This document shows positions 25,357 to 33,038 of a stretch of DNA of 64,000 bases, in pieces. This stretch comes from Planctomycetota bacterium (GTDB lineage: Bacteria > Planctomycetota > UBA1135 > GCA-002686595), in contig JADJQU010000008.1 in the NCBI GenBank assembly GCA_016712565.1, forward strand, positions 62,001 through 126,000. Reading direction: 5' to 3'. Positions within the stretch are counted from its first letter, which is position 1. Each line of letters begins with the position of its first letter. A program made the translations under genes and the position numbers. Below the pieces are notes generated by a model. That model searched no databases, was not told the origin of the DNA, and saw nothing but the letters and a program-made list of their open reading frames with translations.

Positions 25357-26037
25357 TCAGGAACGGTGCCGCACCTCGGCGCGGCCGTCTTCGTGGCCGA
25401 TCACCAGGGTGTGCGCCAGGCCGACGAAGAGCCCCGTCTCCACGATGCCGGGAAGGCGGTCCAGCTCGGCCTCCAGGGCCCCGGGGTCTCCGATGCCCCC
25501 CGGGAACCGGCAATCCAGGATCCGGTTGCCGTTGTCCGTCACGTAGGGGTTGCCGTCCTTGCCCAGCCGGGGGACGACGCCGGCCCCCTTGCGCTCCAGG
25601 GCCCGCCGGATGACCGCCAGGGCAAAGGGGACCACCTCCACGGGCAAGGGGAAGGCGCCCAGGCGGGCGACCACCTTGTCCGCGCCGACGATGGCGATCT
25701 GGCGGCGGGTGATGCTGGCGACCACCTTCTCCCTCAACAGGGCCCCGCCGCCCCCCTTGATCATGTCGAAGCGACCGTCGATCTCGTCCGCCCCGTCGAT
25801 GGTCAGGTCCAGGGCCTCCACGGACTCCAGGTCGGCCAGAGGAATCCCCAGGGCTCGGGCCTTGTTTTGGGTGTCAATGGACGTCGGAACACCCACGATC
25901 TTCAGGCCTTCGGCCATCCGCTCGGCCAGCCGCAGCAGGGTGAAGTGGACCGTGGAGCCGGTCCCCAGACCGACCCTCATGCCCGATTCGACGAACTCCG
26001 CCGCCCGGCGGCCGGCGACTTCCTTGGGGTTGTGCAC
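25357..26037 (-). CDS. rpiA: Ribose-5-phosphate isomerase A
   Basis: The 226-residue protein shows all RpiA landmarks: the substrate loop GLGTGSTV near residues 24-31, GVPTSIDTQ, DLTIDGADEID with the catalytic Asp, KGGGGALLREK with the catalytic Lys/Glu region, and the C-terminal GIVETGLFVGLA. Length is typical (about 220). It interconverts ribose 5-phosphate and ribulose 5-phosphate in the pentose phosphate pathway. It is divergent from feoA, with a 112-bp shared promoter region. Confidence 0.96.
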   Translation of the reverse strand: MHNPKEVAGRRAAEFVESGMRVGLGTGSTVHFTLLRLAERMAEGLKIVGVPTSIDTQNKARALGIPLADLESVEALDLTIDGADEIDGRFDMIKGGGGALLREKVVASITRRQIAIVGADKVVARLGAFPLPVEVVPFALAVIRRALERKGAGVVPRLGKDGNPYVTDNGNRILDCRFPGGIGDPGALEAELDRLPGIVETGLFVGLAHTLVIGHEDGRAEVRHRS

Positions 26038-26088
26038 GGGAGCCCTCCTGGACGGATGGTAGCAGCGGGCCCGGTGGAATCACCGGGC

Positions 26089-26131
26089 TGGCCAAGGGAA
26101 TCCCCGCGTGCTATACTGAGATCCGTTCTCA
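26089..26131 (+). promoter_or_regulatory. feoAB promoter with small inverted-repeat operator
   Basis: A -10 box TATACT (26112-26117) is preceded at 17 bp by TGGCCA (26089-26094, 4/6 to the -35 consensus). A TGAGA-tccgt-TCTCA inverted repeat (26117-26131) begins at the last base of the -10 box and covers the expected transcription start. This would suit a repressor such as an iron-responsive regulator. The sequence is not a recognisable Fur or DtxR consensus, so the regulator is unknown. Confidence 0.55.
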
Positions 26132-26149
26132 ACTGCCGAAGAACAGCCC

Positions 26150-26377
26150 GTGACCAACCTCGACACCCTTGCCCCTGGCTCCCGGGCCCGCCTCGTTTCC
26201 CTGGGCGGGGAGCGCGCGTTCCGCTGCCGGCTGATGGAGCTGGGCCTGCTGCCCGGCACGATCCTGCGGGTGGTGCGACGGGTGGACGTGGGCGGCGTGC
26301 TCGAGCTGGAGGTTCGCGGCTGCCGGCTGACCGTGCGCCGCGGCGAAGCGCGTCTGCTCCTGGTCGAGCCGAACTGA
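26150..26377 (+). CDS. feoA: Ferrous iron transport protein FeoA
   Basis: The 75-residue SH3-like protein matches FeoA: LAPGSRARLVSLGGERAFRCRLMELGLLPGTILRVVRRVDVGGVLELEVRGCRLTVRRGEA. The RLMELGLLPGT motif and length are diagnostic. It starts with GTG, 32 bp after the -10 region, and stops 13 bp before feoB. It is a small cytoplasmic partner needed for FeoB-dependent Fe(II) uptake. Confidence 0.93.
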   Translation: MTNLDTLAPGSRARLVSLGGERAFRCRLMELGLLPGTILRVVRRVDVGGVLELEVRGCRLTVRRGEARLLLVEPN

Positions 26378-26390
26378 GCTCGACTCGCCC

Positions 26391-28588
26391 GTGGCGAAAC
26401 CCACGCGTGTGAAGCGCGTCGCGCTGGCCGGCAACCCGAACACCGGCAAGACGACCCTGTTCAACCGGCTGACGGGCAGCGACGCCAAGGTCGGCAACTA
26501 CCCCGGTGTCACGGTCGAGCACCAGGAGGGGCGCCTGGAGCTGCCGCTCTCCGGAGGCGTGCTCCTGGTGGACGTGCCGGGCACCTACTCGCTTTCGGCC
26601 CGCAGCGCGGAGGAGCAGATCGCGATCCAGGCCATCGCGGGGCTCTCCCCCATCGAGCGCCCCGACGCGGTGCTGGTGGTCGTGGACGCGACCCAGCTCA
26701 CCCGCAATCTCTACCTCGTGCTGCAGGTGATCGAGACCGGCCTGCCGGTGGTCGTCGCGATCAACATGATCGACATGCTGGCCGTGCGCGGCCTCTCCAT
26801 CGACACCCCGACCCTCGCCAGGCTCTTGGGCGTGCCGGTGGTTGCGATTTCTTCCCAAAGCGGCCGCGGCCTCGACGAGCTGCGGGCGGCCCTGGACTTC
26901 CTGCTGCGCGATCCCTCCCGCGGCACGCCCGGGCCGCGCTGGTTGCCGGAGAGCCCCGAGCTGGAGCACGACGTGAACGCCGTGGCCGCCGCGATCCCCG
27001 CGGCCTGGCATTGCGACGAGGCCCAACGGCGGCGCGCCCTGGCCCTGTGGGCCCTGCTCTCCCTGGACGAGCACGACGAGCTGCGCGGCGCCTCGCCGGA
27101 ACTGCGGGGTGTGGTGGCCGCCCGACGAAAGCTGGCCGCGGCGGAAGGCCGTGAGATCGAAGCCGAGATCATCCAGGGTCGCTACTCGTGGATCGACCGC
27201 CACGCGGCCCAGTTCCTCGTGGAACGCCCGCCCACGCGCCCTTCGACCACCGACCGCGTCGACCGGGTGCTGCTCCATCCCGCCCTGGGGTTCTCGGCCT
27301 TCCTCCTGGCCATGGCCTTGGTGTTCCAGGCCCTGTTCAGCGGCGCGGACCCGGCCATCGGCCTGATCGAGAGCCTGTTCGGCTGGGTTCAGGGCTGGGT
27401 CCGTGAGCTCTTGCCCGCCGGTCTGTTGAACGAGTTCGTCTGCAACGCCCTGATCGAGGGAGTGGGCAGCGTGGTCGTGTTCCTGCCCCAGATCGCGCTG
27501 CTGTTCCTGTTCATCGGAGTCATGGAGGACTCCGGCTACATGGCGCGGGTGGCGATGCTGATGGATCGCCTGATGAAGGCCGTGGGCCTCCACGGGCGCG
27601 CGTTCGTGCCGATGCTCTCCGGCTACGCCTGCGCCGTGCCCGCGATCCTGGCCACGCGCACCATGGAACGCAGGCGGGATCGCATGCTGACGATGATGGT
27701 GATCCCGCTGATGACCTGCTCGGCCCGCCTGCCCGTGTACACGCTGATCATCGCGGCCCTCTTCCCGGCCTCACAGATCCTCGGCTTCCTGCCGGTGCAG
27801 GGGCTGTTGATGGTCGGGATGTATCTGTTCAGCACGGTCACCGCCCTGGTGTGTGCCGCGGTGTTGGGCCGGACGCTCTTCAAGGGCCCCAAGGTGCCCC
27901 TGCTGCTGGAGCTGCCGCCCTACCGCATGCCCCACTGGCCGTCGGTCCTGCGCATGGTGTGGCAGAGGAGCCGCCTGTTCCTGACCCAAGCGGGCGGCGT
28001 GATCCTGGGGATCACCTGCGGCATGTGGGCCCTGCTCTCCTTCCCGCGGGACCCCGCGGTGCTCGCCCGCTTCGAGGCCGAGCGTGCGGCTCTGGTCGCC
28101 GAAGTCGATCCGGCCCGCCGCGAGTCCAGGGCAGCCGAGATCGAGGTGGCCGAGGCCGGCGAGTTGCTGCGCACGAGCTTGGGGGCCGCATCGGCCGCGG
28201 CCTGGAGCCCGCCATCGAGCCCCTGGGCTTCGATTGGAAGATCGGCATCGGCCTGCTCGGCGCCTTCGCCGCCCGCGAGGTGTTCGTCAGCACCATGGGC
28301 GTGGTCTACGGCATCGGCGCGGACGCCACGGAGGAATCGCCGACGCTGCGGGAGAAACTGCGGGCCGAGCGCCACCGGGACGGCCGGGCGGTCTACACGC
28401 CCCTGGTGGGGCTCTCCCTGATGGTGTTCTTCGCCCTGGCCTGCCAATGCATGAGCACCCTCGCCGCGGTGCGGCGCGAGACCCAGAGCTGGGCCTGGAC
28501 GACCTTCCTGTTCTTCTACACCGGCGTGCTGGCCTGGCTGGCGAGCTTCGCCGTCTACCAGGGCGGGCGCCTGCTGGGCCTGGGCTGA
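26391..28588 (+). CDS. feoB: Ferrous iron transporter FeoB, interrupted by one frameshift
   Basis: The N-terminal G domain has G1 GNPNTGKT (residues 14-21), G3 DVPG (61-64) and G4 NMID (125-128). Membrane segments and the two Gate motifs follow (..FLPQIALLFLFIGVMEDSGYMARVA.., GYACAVPAI..TRTMERRRDR). At 28181-28185 a run of five G replaces the six expected. Adding one G joins the first frame to LEPAIEPLGFDWKIGIGLLGAFAAREVFVSTMGVVYGIG and the final membrane helices, giving 732 residues, a normal FeoB length. The break lies in a homopolymer, so a sequencing error is the first suspect, and slippage-based switching is possible. The stop at 28588 abuts the convergent HDOD gene. Confidence 0.88.
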
Positions 28589-29473
28589 TCAGGCCGCCTG
28601 CAGGAACTCGCGGGCCCGCTCGAGGTCGGCCGCGAGCACCTCGCCCATGCGCTCGAAGGCCTCTCGGTCGATGCCGGTGAGGGCCAGTGCCCCGACGCTC
28701 AGTCCGTAGGGATCCTGCTCCAGCGGCACGCCGAACAGGAAGGAGTGGGTGGCCATTTCGCCCAAGTGGGTCGCGCCGGCCATGCGCGGATCGAGCCGCG
28801 ACAGTTCCGGCGTGTGGTGGTTGCGAATCGCGTCCACCAGGCCCTCGGGCAGGTTCCAACGCTCGGCGAGCCGCGCGCCGATTTCGGCGTGGTGCATGCC
28901 CAGGATGGAGGTCTCCGCGTCCAGGAGGCTCATTCCGCGCGACACTTCGTTCTGCACGAGCAGCGCGGACGAGCGCGCGTGTCGCGCCACCACCAGGTGG
29001 CCGACGTTCTGCAAAAGACCGATCGTGTAGGCCCGGTTCTTGTCGAGTCGTCCCGCGTGGCGGGCGATCAGCGACGAGGCGATGGCGTCGACCACGCTCT
29101 CCTCCCACAGGCGCGTGGCGGTCTCGGCATCACCCTGGCCGTAATCCCGGAAGTAGCGCCCCGAGCAGGAGGTCAGCACCAGGTTGACCAGCGTGGTGAC
29201 GCCCAGCAGATTCGCCGCCTCCGGCAGCGAGCCGATCTCGCGCCGGAAACCGTAGTAGGCCGAGTTGCACAACTTCAGGACCTTGCCCGTGACCGCCGCG
29301 TCGGTCTCGATCACCCCCACGAGATCCCGCGGCACCACGTCGTCGTGGGAGGCGATCTCCATGACACGGCTCGCCACCTGGGGAAGCGGCTCGAGGCTCT
29401 GGATCGCCGCGAGAAGGTCGTGAATGTGGGGGCTCAACGGACGTTCTCCCAACGGGCCCGGGCGGATCGGCAC
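28589..29473 (-). CDS. HDOD-domain signalling protein
   Basis: About 294 residues, almost all one HDOD domain. Signs are LEPLPQVASRVMEIASHDDVVPRDLVGVIETDAAVTGKVLKLCNSAYYGFRREIGSLPEAANLLGVTTLVNLVLT and later GLLQNVGHLV and EIGARLAERWNLPEGLVDAIRNHH. HDOD proteins are non-catalytic HD-like output or adaptor domains tied to signal transduction, motility and c-di-GMP control. No receiver or GGDEF domain is attached. The start is either GTG 29473 or TTG 29437; the latter has a better Shine-Dalgarno (GGAG, 8 nt away). The stop overlaps none, but TGATCA (28586-28591) holds both convergent stops. Confidence 0.88.
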   Translation of the reverse strand: MPIRPGPLGERPLSPHIHDLLAAIQSLEPLPQVASRVMEIASHDDVVPRDLVGVIETDAAVTGKVLKLCNSAYYGFRREIGSLPEAANLLGVTTLVNLVLTSCSGRYFRDYGQGDAETATRLWEESVVDAIASSLIARHAGRLDKNRAYTIGLLQNVGHLVVARHARSSALLVQNEVSRGMSLLDAETSILGMHHAEIGARLAERWNLPEGLVDAIRNHHTPELSRLDPRMAGATHLGEMATHSFLFGVPLEQDPYGLSVGALALTGIDREAFERMGEVLAADLERAREFLQAA

Positions 29474-29564
29474 CGCCGGCCCATGGCGAGTTTTTCGGAG
29501 CGCCCGCGCCGCACCCTGAAGGGTTCTCCCGTTCCCGAGCCCGGGCCGGGAAAACTCTTCCGGG

Positions 29565-31436
29565 CTACTCGATCCGCTCGCCGTCCGGCAGGCCTTCCAA
29601 GCACTTTCCCACTTCGTCCCGGGTCACGATGTCGCGGAAGCGCCAGGGCCGCTCCCACTCGTCGCCGCGGGGGTGGATCGTCATGAAGGGGATCGAGAAG
29701 GCGCCCAGGGAATTGAGCAGGCGCTTGGCCGCGTTGGTGCGCGGCGACTTCGACGTCATGTCCACGCGGATCGGGATGACGCCCTTCTTGTTCAAGAGCT
29801 CAGTGATGCGTTCGGAGCTGTACACGACAGCTTCGTTGGTTTTGCAGGTCAGTCACCACTCGGCGGTGAAGTCGAGCATCACCGGCTGGCCCGCCGCCTG
29901 GTAGCGGGCGAACTTCTCGGGGTCGAAGTCCTCCCAGACCAGGTTGCCCCCGCGGGGGTCCAGCGAGGACTTCAGGGGTCCGAACACGAACCAGGTGCCG
30001 GCACCGGCGATCACCAGGGCCGCGGCCAGGGTGCGAAGGCGCTGGAGCGTGGTCTGCTCGAAGCTGGCGAACTTGCCCCACCACCAGCAACCCAGGGCCA
30101 CGAAGACCATCATCGCCACCGTGAAGAGCAGCAGGTCCTGGCGCACGGAGACCATCAGGAACACCACGGTGCCCAGGAGCAGGAATCCGGTGGCGTGCTT
30201 GAACGTGTGCATCCAGGCGCCGGGCTTGGGCAGGAACTTCAAGAGCCCCGGATTCGAGGTCAGCACCACGTAGGGCGCCGCCATGCCCACGCCCACCATC
30301 AGGAACACCAGGAAGATCACCTGGGGCGTCTGGGTCACGGCCCAGGCCAGGGTGCTGCCGAGGAACGGGCCGCTGCACGGGGTGGCCAGCAGCGTGGCCA
30401 TGATGCCCTTGAAGAAGGCGTCCCGGACGCCCTCGCGCTTGACCGAGGCCAGTTCGCCGACCTTCGAGGGCACGCCCAGCTCGAACACGTCGAACAGCGA
30501 GAGGGAGAAGGCGAAAACGATCGCCACCATGGCGATCTTGAAGGGCTCGCTTTGGAACTGGGAACCCCATCCCTGCCCGGCGAAGGCCGCCAGGCTCGCC
30601 AGCGCCAGGAACACGACGATGATCCCCGCGGCGAAGGCGACGCCCAGCTCGAACACCCGCTTCTTGGATTCGCCGGCCTGCTTGACGAAGGAGAGCACCT
30701 TGATCGACACCACCGGCAGCACGCAGGGCATCACGTTGAGCAGGGCGCCGGCGATGAAGGCGAACACGAGCCACAGCCAGATGCTGCGCTCCTTCTCCGT
30801 GCGCAACTCGAACGTCGGGGCCGCGAAGGCGTCCCAACTGGGTGAGTTGGCCTCGGGCGAGCGGTCGGCGCCCGAGGGCTTGGCCGGGCCGGTTTCCTCG
30901 GCCCCGCCGGCCGGCTTGACCCCGGGCACCAGGTCCGCGGGGAACTTGGCGAACAGGGAGTCCTTGCCGGGCCCCGCGACCCCCAGCTCCTCCTCGTAGG
31001 GGATGCAGCCCTTCTCGTCGCAGGTGAGCCCCGTGATCGTGGCCCCGATGGCGGCGGGGTCGGCGGTGCCGGAGGCGAAGCGGCCCACGGCGTAGAGCAG
31101 GATCGTGCCTTCGTGGCCGTAGATCCAGGCCGGGCCGCCGTCGGGGGCGGTCATGCCCGGTGCCGGCAGCTTCTCCGGCTCGGGAAAGCGCGTGACCGAC
31201 CACTCGACGCCCGGACCCGCCCAGGTGACCTCCGTGGGCGAGCCGACGCCGCCGCCGTCCCCCAGCTCCTCGTGGTAGATGTGCCAGCCCGGATCGAGCT
31301 TGAGCTCGATCACGCACTGGACGTCGGCACCCGCCCCGCGGGCGTAGAGCCGGCCCTGGGCCCGCTGGTCCTGGGCCTGGAGCGGCAGCACCCAGGAGGC
31401 CAGGAGCAGGAAGAGCAGCGGAATGCGTTGGATCAT
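29565..31436 (-). CDS. dsbD: DsbD-type thiol:disulfide reductase with TGA (Sec) at the catalytic Cys codon
   Basis: Full length is 623 codons if the in-frame TGA at 29855-29853 is read through. A signal peptide (residues 1-22) leads into the periplasmic alpha domain with Cys139 and Cys144. About eight membrane helices follow, carrying the DsbD cysteines Cys238 (VMPCVLP) and Cys354 (ATPCSGP). Codon 528 is TGA in the context DFTAEW-TGA-LTC, where DsbD proteins have WCxxC. The frame continues for 96 codons with a normal thioredoxin-like tail (VDMTSKSP, FSIPFMTIHP) and ends at TAG. The simplest reading is selenocysteine at the attacking position, with Cys531 as resolving residue, and a SECIS-like hairpin follows. 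Alternatives are a nonsense mutation or a base error. DsbD passes electrons from cytoplasmic thioredoxin to periplasmic partners. Confidence 0.85.
29816..29832 (-). promoter_or_regulatory. Candidate bacterial SECIS hairpin downstream of the in-frame TGA
   Basis: On the mRNA the sequence AGCTGT-CGTGT-ACAGCT forms a perfect 6-bp stem with a 5-nt loop, extendable by two pairs after a mismatch. The loop begins 26 nt after the TGA and has G as its second base. Known bacterial SECIS elements lie within the coding region with the apical loop about 16-37 nt after UGA and a conserved G among the first two loop bases. This hairpin fits all three points. It codes normal residues (EAVVYSS), so it does not disturb the protein. 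Confidence 0.65.
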
Positions 31437-31617
31437 GTTCGGGACGGCGCCGGGGGTCGGATCGGCCAGTCTAGCCGTTCGGGGGGGTCTGACTCCCGTG
31501 ACCCCCTGGGCAGTCCCCCGGGGCGGGTTTCTTGCCTGGACCTTACGCCGGGCGCGGGGTCCAGGCCCGGGGCTACCATGCCGAAGAGGCCACCGCCCGC
31601 CACCCGAGGAGTTCCCC

Positions 31618-32202
31618 ATGCGCCTGTTCCTTGCCCCGGTCACCTTCGCTCTCGCCCTCGTGCTCCCCCAGGAGCCCAAGCAACCCGGGGACCAGGACCC
31701 GCCCGCCCGCCCGGGGGGGCGCTTTGAGACCGAGGCCGAGCGCTCGGTCCGCGCCCGCGAGGGCATCCTCGGGGCCTGGCAGCTGACCCGGGGCGAGATC
31801 CCCTCCCTGGGCGTCAGCGCGGGCGGGGTCGCGGGCTACGCCCTGTTCATGGACGGCTACATGTCCCTGGAGTTCCACGTGCTGGGGAACACGTCCCCGG
31901 ACAGTTCCAACACGTTCTTCCAGACCGGCACGCACCGCTGGAAGCTCGAGGACAACGGCCTTTTGCAGACCTACAGCCTGATCGGCACCCACAACGTGAC
32001 CGACGACGAGGAATACGACTTCGAGGTGCCGGGCCAACGCCGCGAATACCGCGTGCGCCTCGATGGAGAACAACTGGTCCTGGAGAAGAACGACCGCACG
32101 GCGCGATTCACATTCACGCGTCTGGGCAAGCTGCGCTTCCCGGACGCCAAGGACGGAGCCACGGACTTCTACGGTCGCCCGATCAAGCAGGAAGCTGGCT
32201 AG
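31618..32202 (+). CDS. Small secreted lipocalin-like protein
   Basis: The 194-residue protein starts at ATG 31618 behind GAGGAG. It has a signal peptide (residues 1-about 18, ..ALALVLPQ), a short Pro-rich linker, and a beta-barrel-like domain beginning ILGAWQLTRGE, the usual opening of lipocalin-like/DUF proteins. Alternating hydrophobic strands follow (ALFMDGYMSLEFHVLG, RWKLEDNGLLQTYSLIG, EYRVRLDGEQLVLEK, ARFTFTRLG). No catalytic motif is seen. It is divergent from dsbD across 181 bp and convergent on the ECF sigma gene. Function unknown. Confidence 0.7.
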   Translation: MRLFLAPVTFALALVLPQEPKQPGDQDPPARPGGRFETEAERSVRAREGILGAWQLTRGEIPSLGVSAGGVAGYALFMDGYMSLEFHVLGNTSPDSSNTFFQTGTHRWKLEDNGLLQTYSLIGTHNVTDDEEYDFEVPGQRREYRVRLDGEQLVLEKNDRTARFTFTRLGKLRFPDAKDGATDFYGRPIKQEAG

Positions 32203-32381
32203 CCGGAAGAGGGCAAGCCCAAGAAGCCCGCCCAGGATTCCCCAGGGGATCGCGACCGCTGACACAGACCCTGGGGGAAAGAGAATTCTGATCGGCGGGC
32301 GGCCCGGATTGCGTGGTACCCGGAGCCATGATCCTCGCCGCGCCCGATCCCCAGGCCGCCTCGCCCTCCTTCGGGAGAGCC

Positions 32382-32948
32382 TCAGTCGGGAGGATTCTCC
32401 AACTCGCGCGTGAGCCACATGCGCGCCACGCGCCAGGCCCGGGTGACCGAAGCGGTGGAGCTGCCCAGGATCCGCGCGGTCTCTTCCACCGAAAGCCCGC
32501 CGAAGAATCGCAGCTCGACGATGCGGCCCAGCTCGGGATCGGTGGCACCCAGGCGGCCGAGGGCCTCGTCGAGCGCCAGGAGGTCCGGTCCGCTTTCGGT
32601 GAACAGCTCGAAGACCTGATCGAAGGGCCGGCGCACGTGGGCACCGCCGCGCTTCTCGGACCCGCGTCTGCGCGCGTGGTCCACCAGCACGCTGCGCATG
32701 GCCTTGGCCGCCACGGCGGCGAAGTGCTCTCGATCGGCATAGGCCCCCCCCGTGAGCCGCATCCAGGCCTCGTGGACCAGTGCCGTGGGCTGCAGGGTGT
32801 GCTCGGAACCCTGGCGCTTCATCATGCCCTCGGCGAGGTCGTGCAACTGGGCGTACAGTTGGGGCATGAGCGCGTCCGCGGCGGCGGGGTCCCCCTGGGC
32901 CATGCGGTTCAGCAGCACGGTCACGGCTTCCTGTCCTGCGTTCTCCAC
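32382..32948 (-). CDS. ECF-family RNA polymerase sigma factor
   Basis: The 188-residue protein starts at GTG 32948. Region 2 has LLNRMAQGDPAAADALMPQLYAQLHDLA and HTLQPTALVHEAWMRL; region 4 has LGATDPELGRIVELRFFGGLSVEETARILGSSTASVTRAWRVARMWL. The HTLQPTALVHEA motif marks the ECF group common in Planctomycetota, Acidobacteriota and Gemmatimonadota, which is typically encoded beside Ser/Thr kinases instead of anti-sigma factors. It is divergent from such a kinase at 33039. Regulation is probably through that kinase (inference from the known pairing). Confidence 0.93.
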   Translation of the reverse strand: MENAGQEAVTVLLNRMAQGDPAAADALMPQLYAQLHDLAEGMMKRQGSEHTLQPTALVHEAWMRLTGGAYADREHFAAVAAKAMRSVLVDHARRRGSEKRGGAHVRRPFDQVFELFTESGPDLLALDEALGRLGATDPELGRIVELRFFGGLSVEETARILGSSTASVTRAWRVARMWLTRELENPPD

Positions 32949-32971
32949 GGCGGGGGTGCTCTCTCCAAAAT

Positions 32972-32987
32972 TGTCCGCCCGAGGACA
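32972..32987. promoter_or_regulatory. Inverted repeat in the ECF sigma/kinase divergent promoter region
   Basis: TGTCC-gcccga-GGACA lies midway in the 90-bp gap between the divergent sigma factor and kinase genes, next to an AT-rich patch (CCAAAATTG). It could be an operator or autoregulatory site. No consensus is recognised. Confidence 0.35.
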
Positions 32988-33038
32988 GAATGATGCAATG
33001 AGCGCGCGAACCGGCACCCCCAGGCTCGAGGCCTGAGC

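Noticed and set aside
29565..29825. Separate small thioredoxin-like gene starting at ATG 29825
   Set aside because: It is in the same frame as DsbD, would begin after the active site, and lacks the WCxxC Cys. It is the tail of the DsbD gene.
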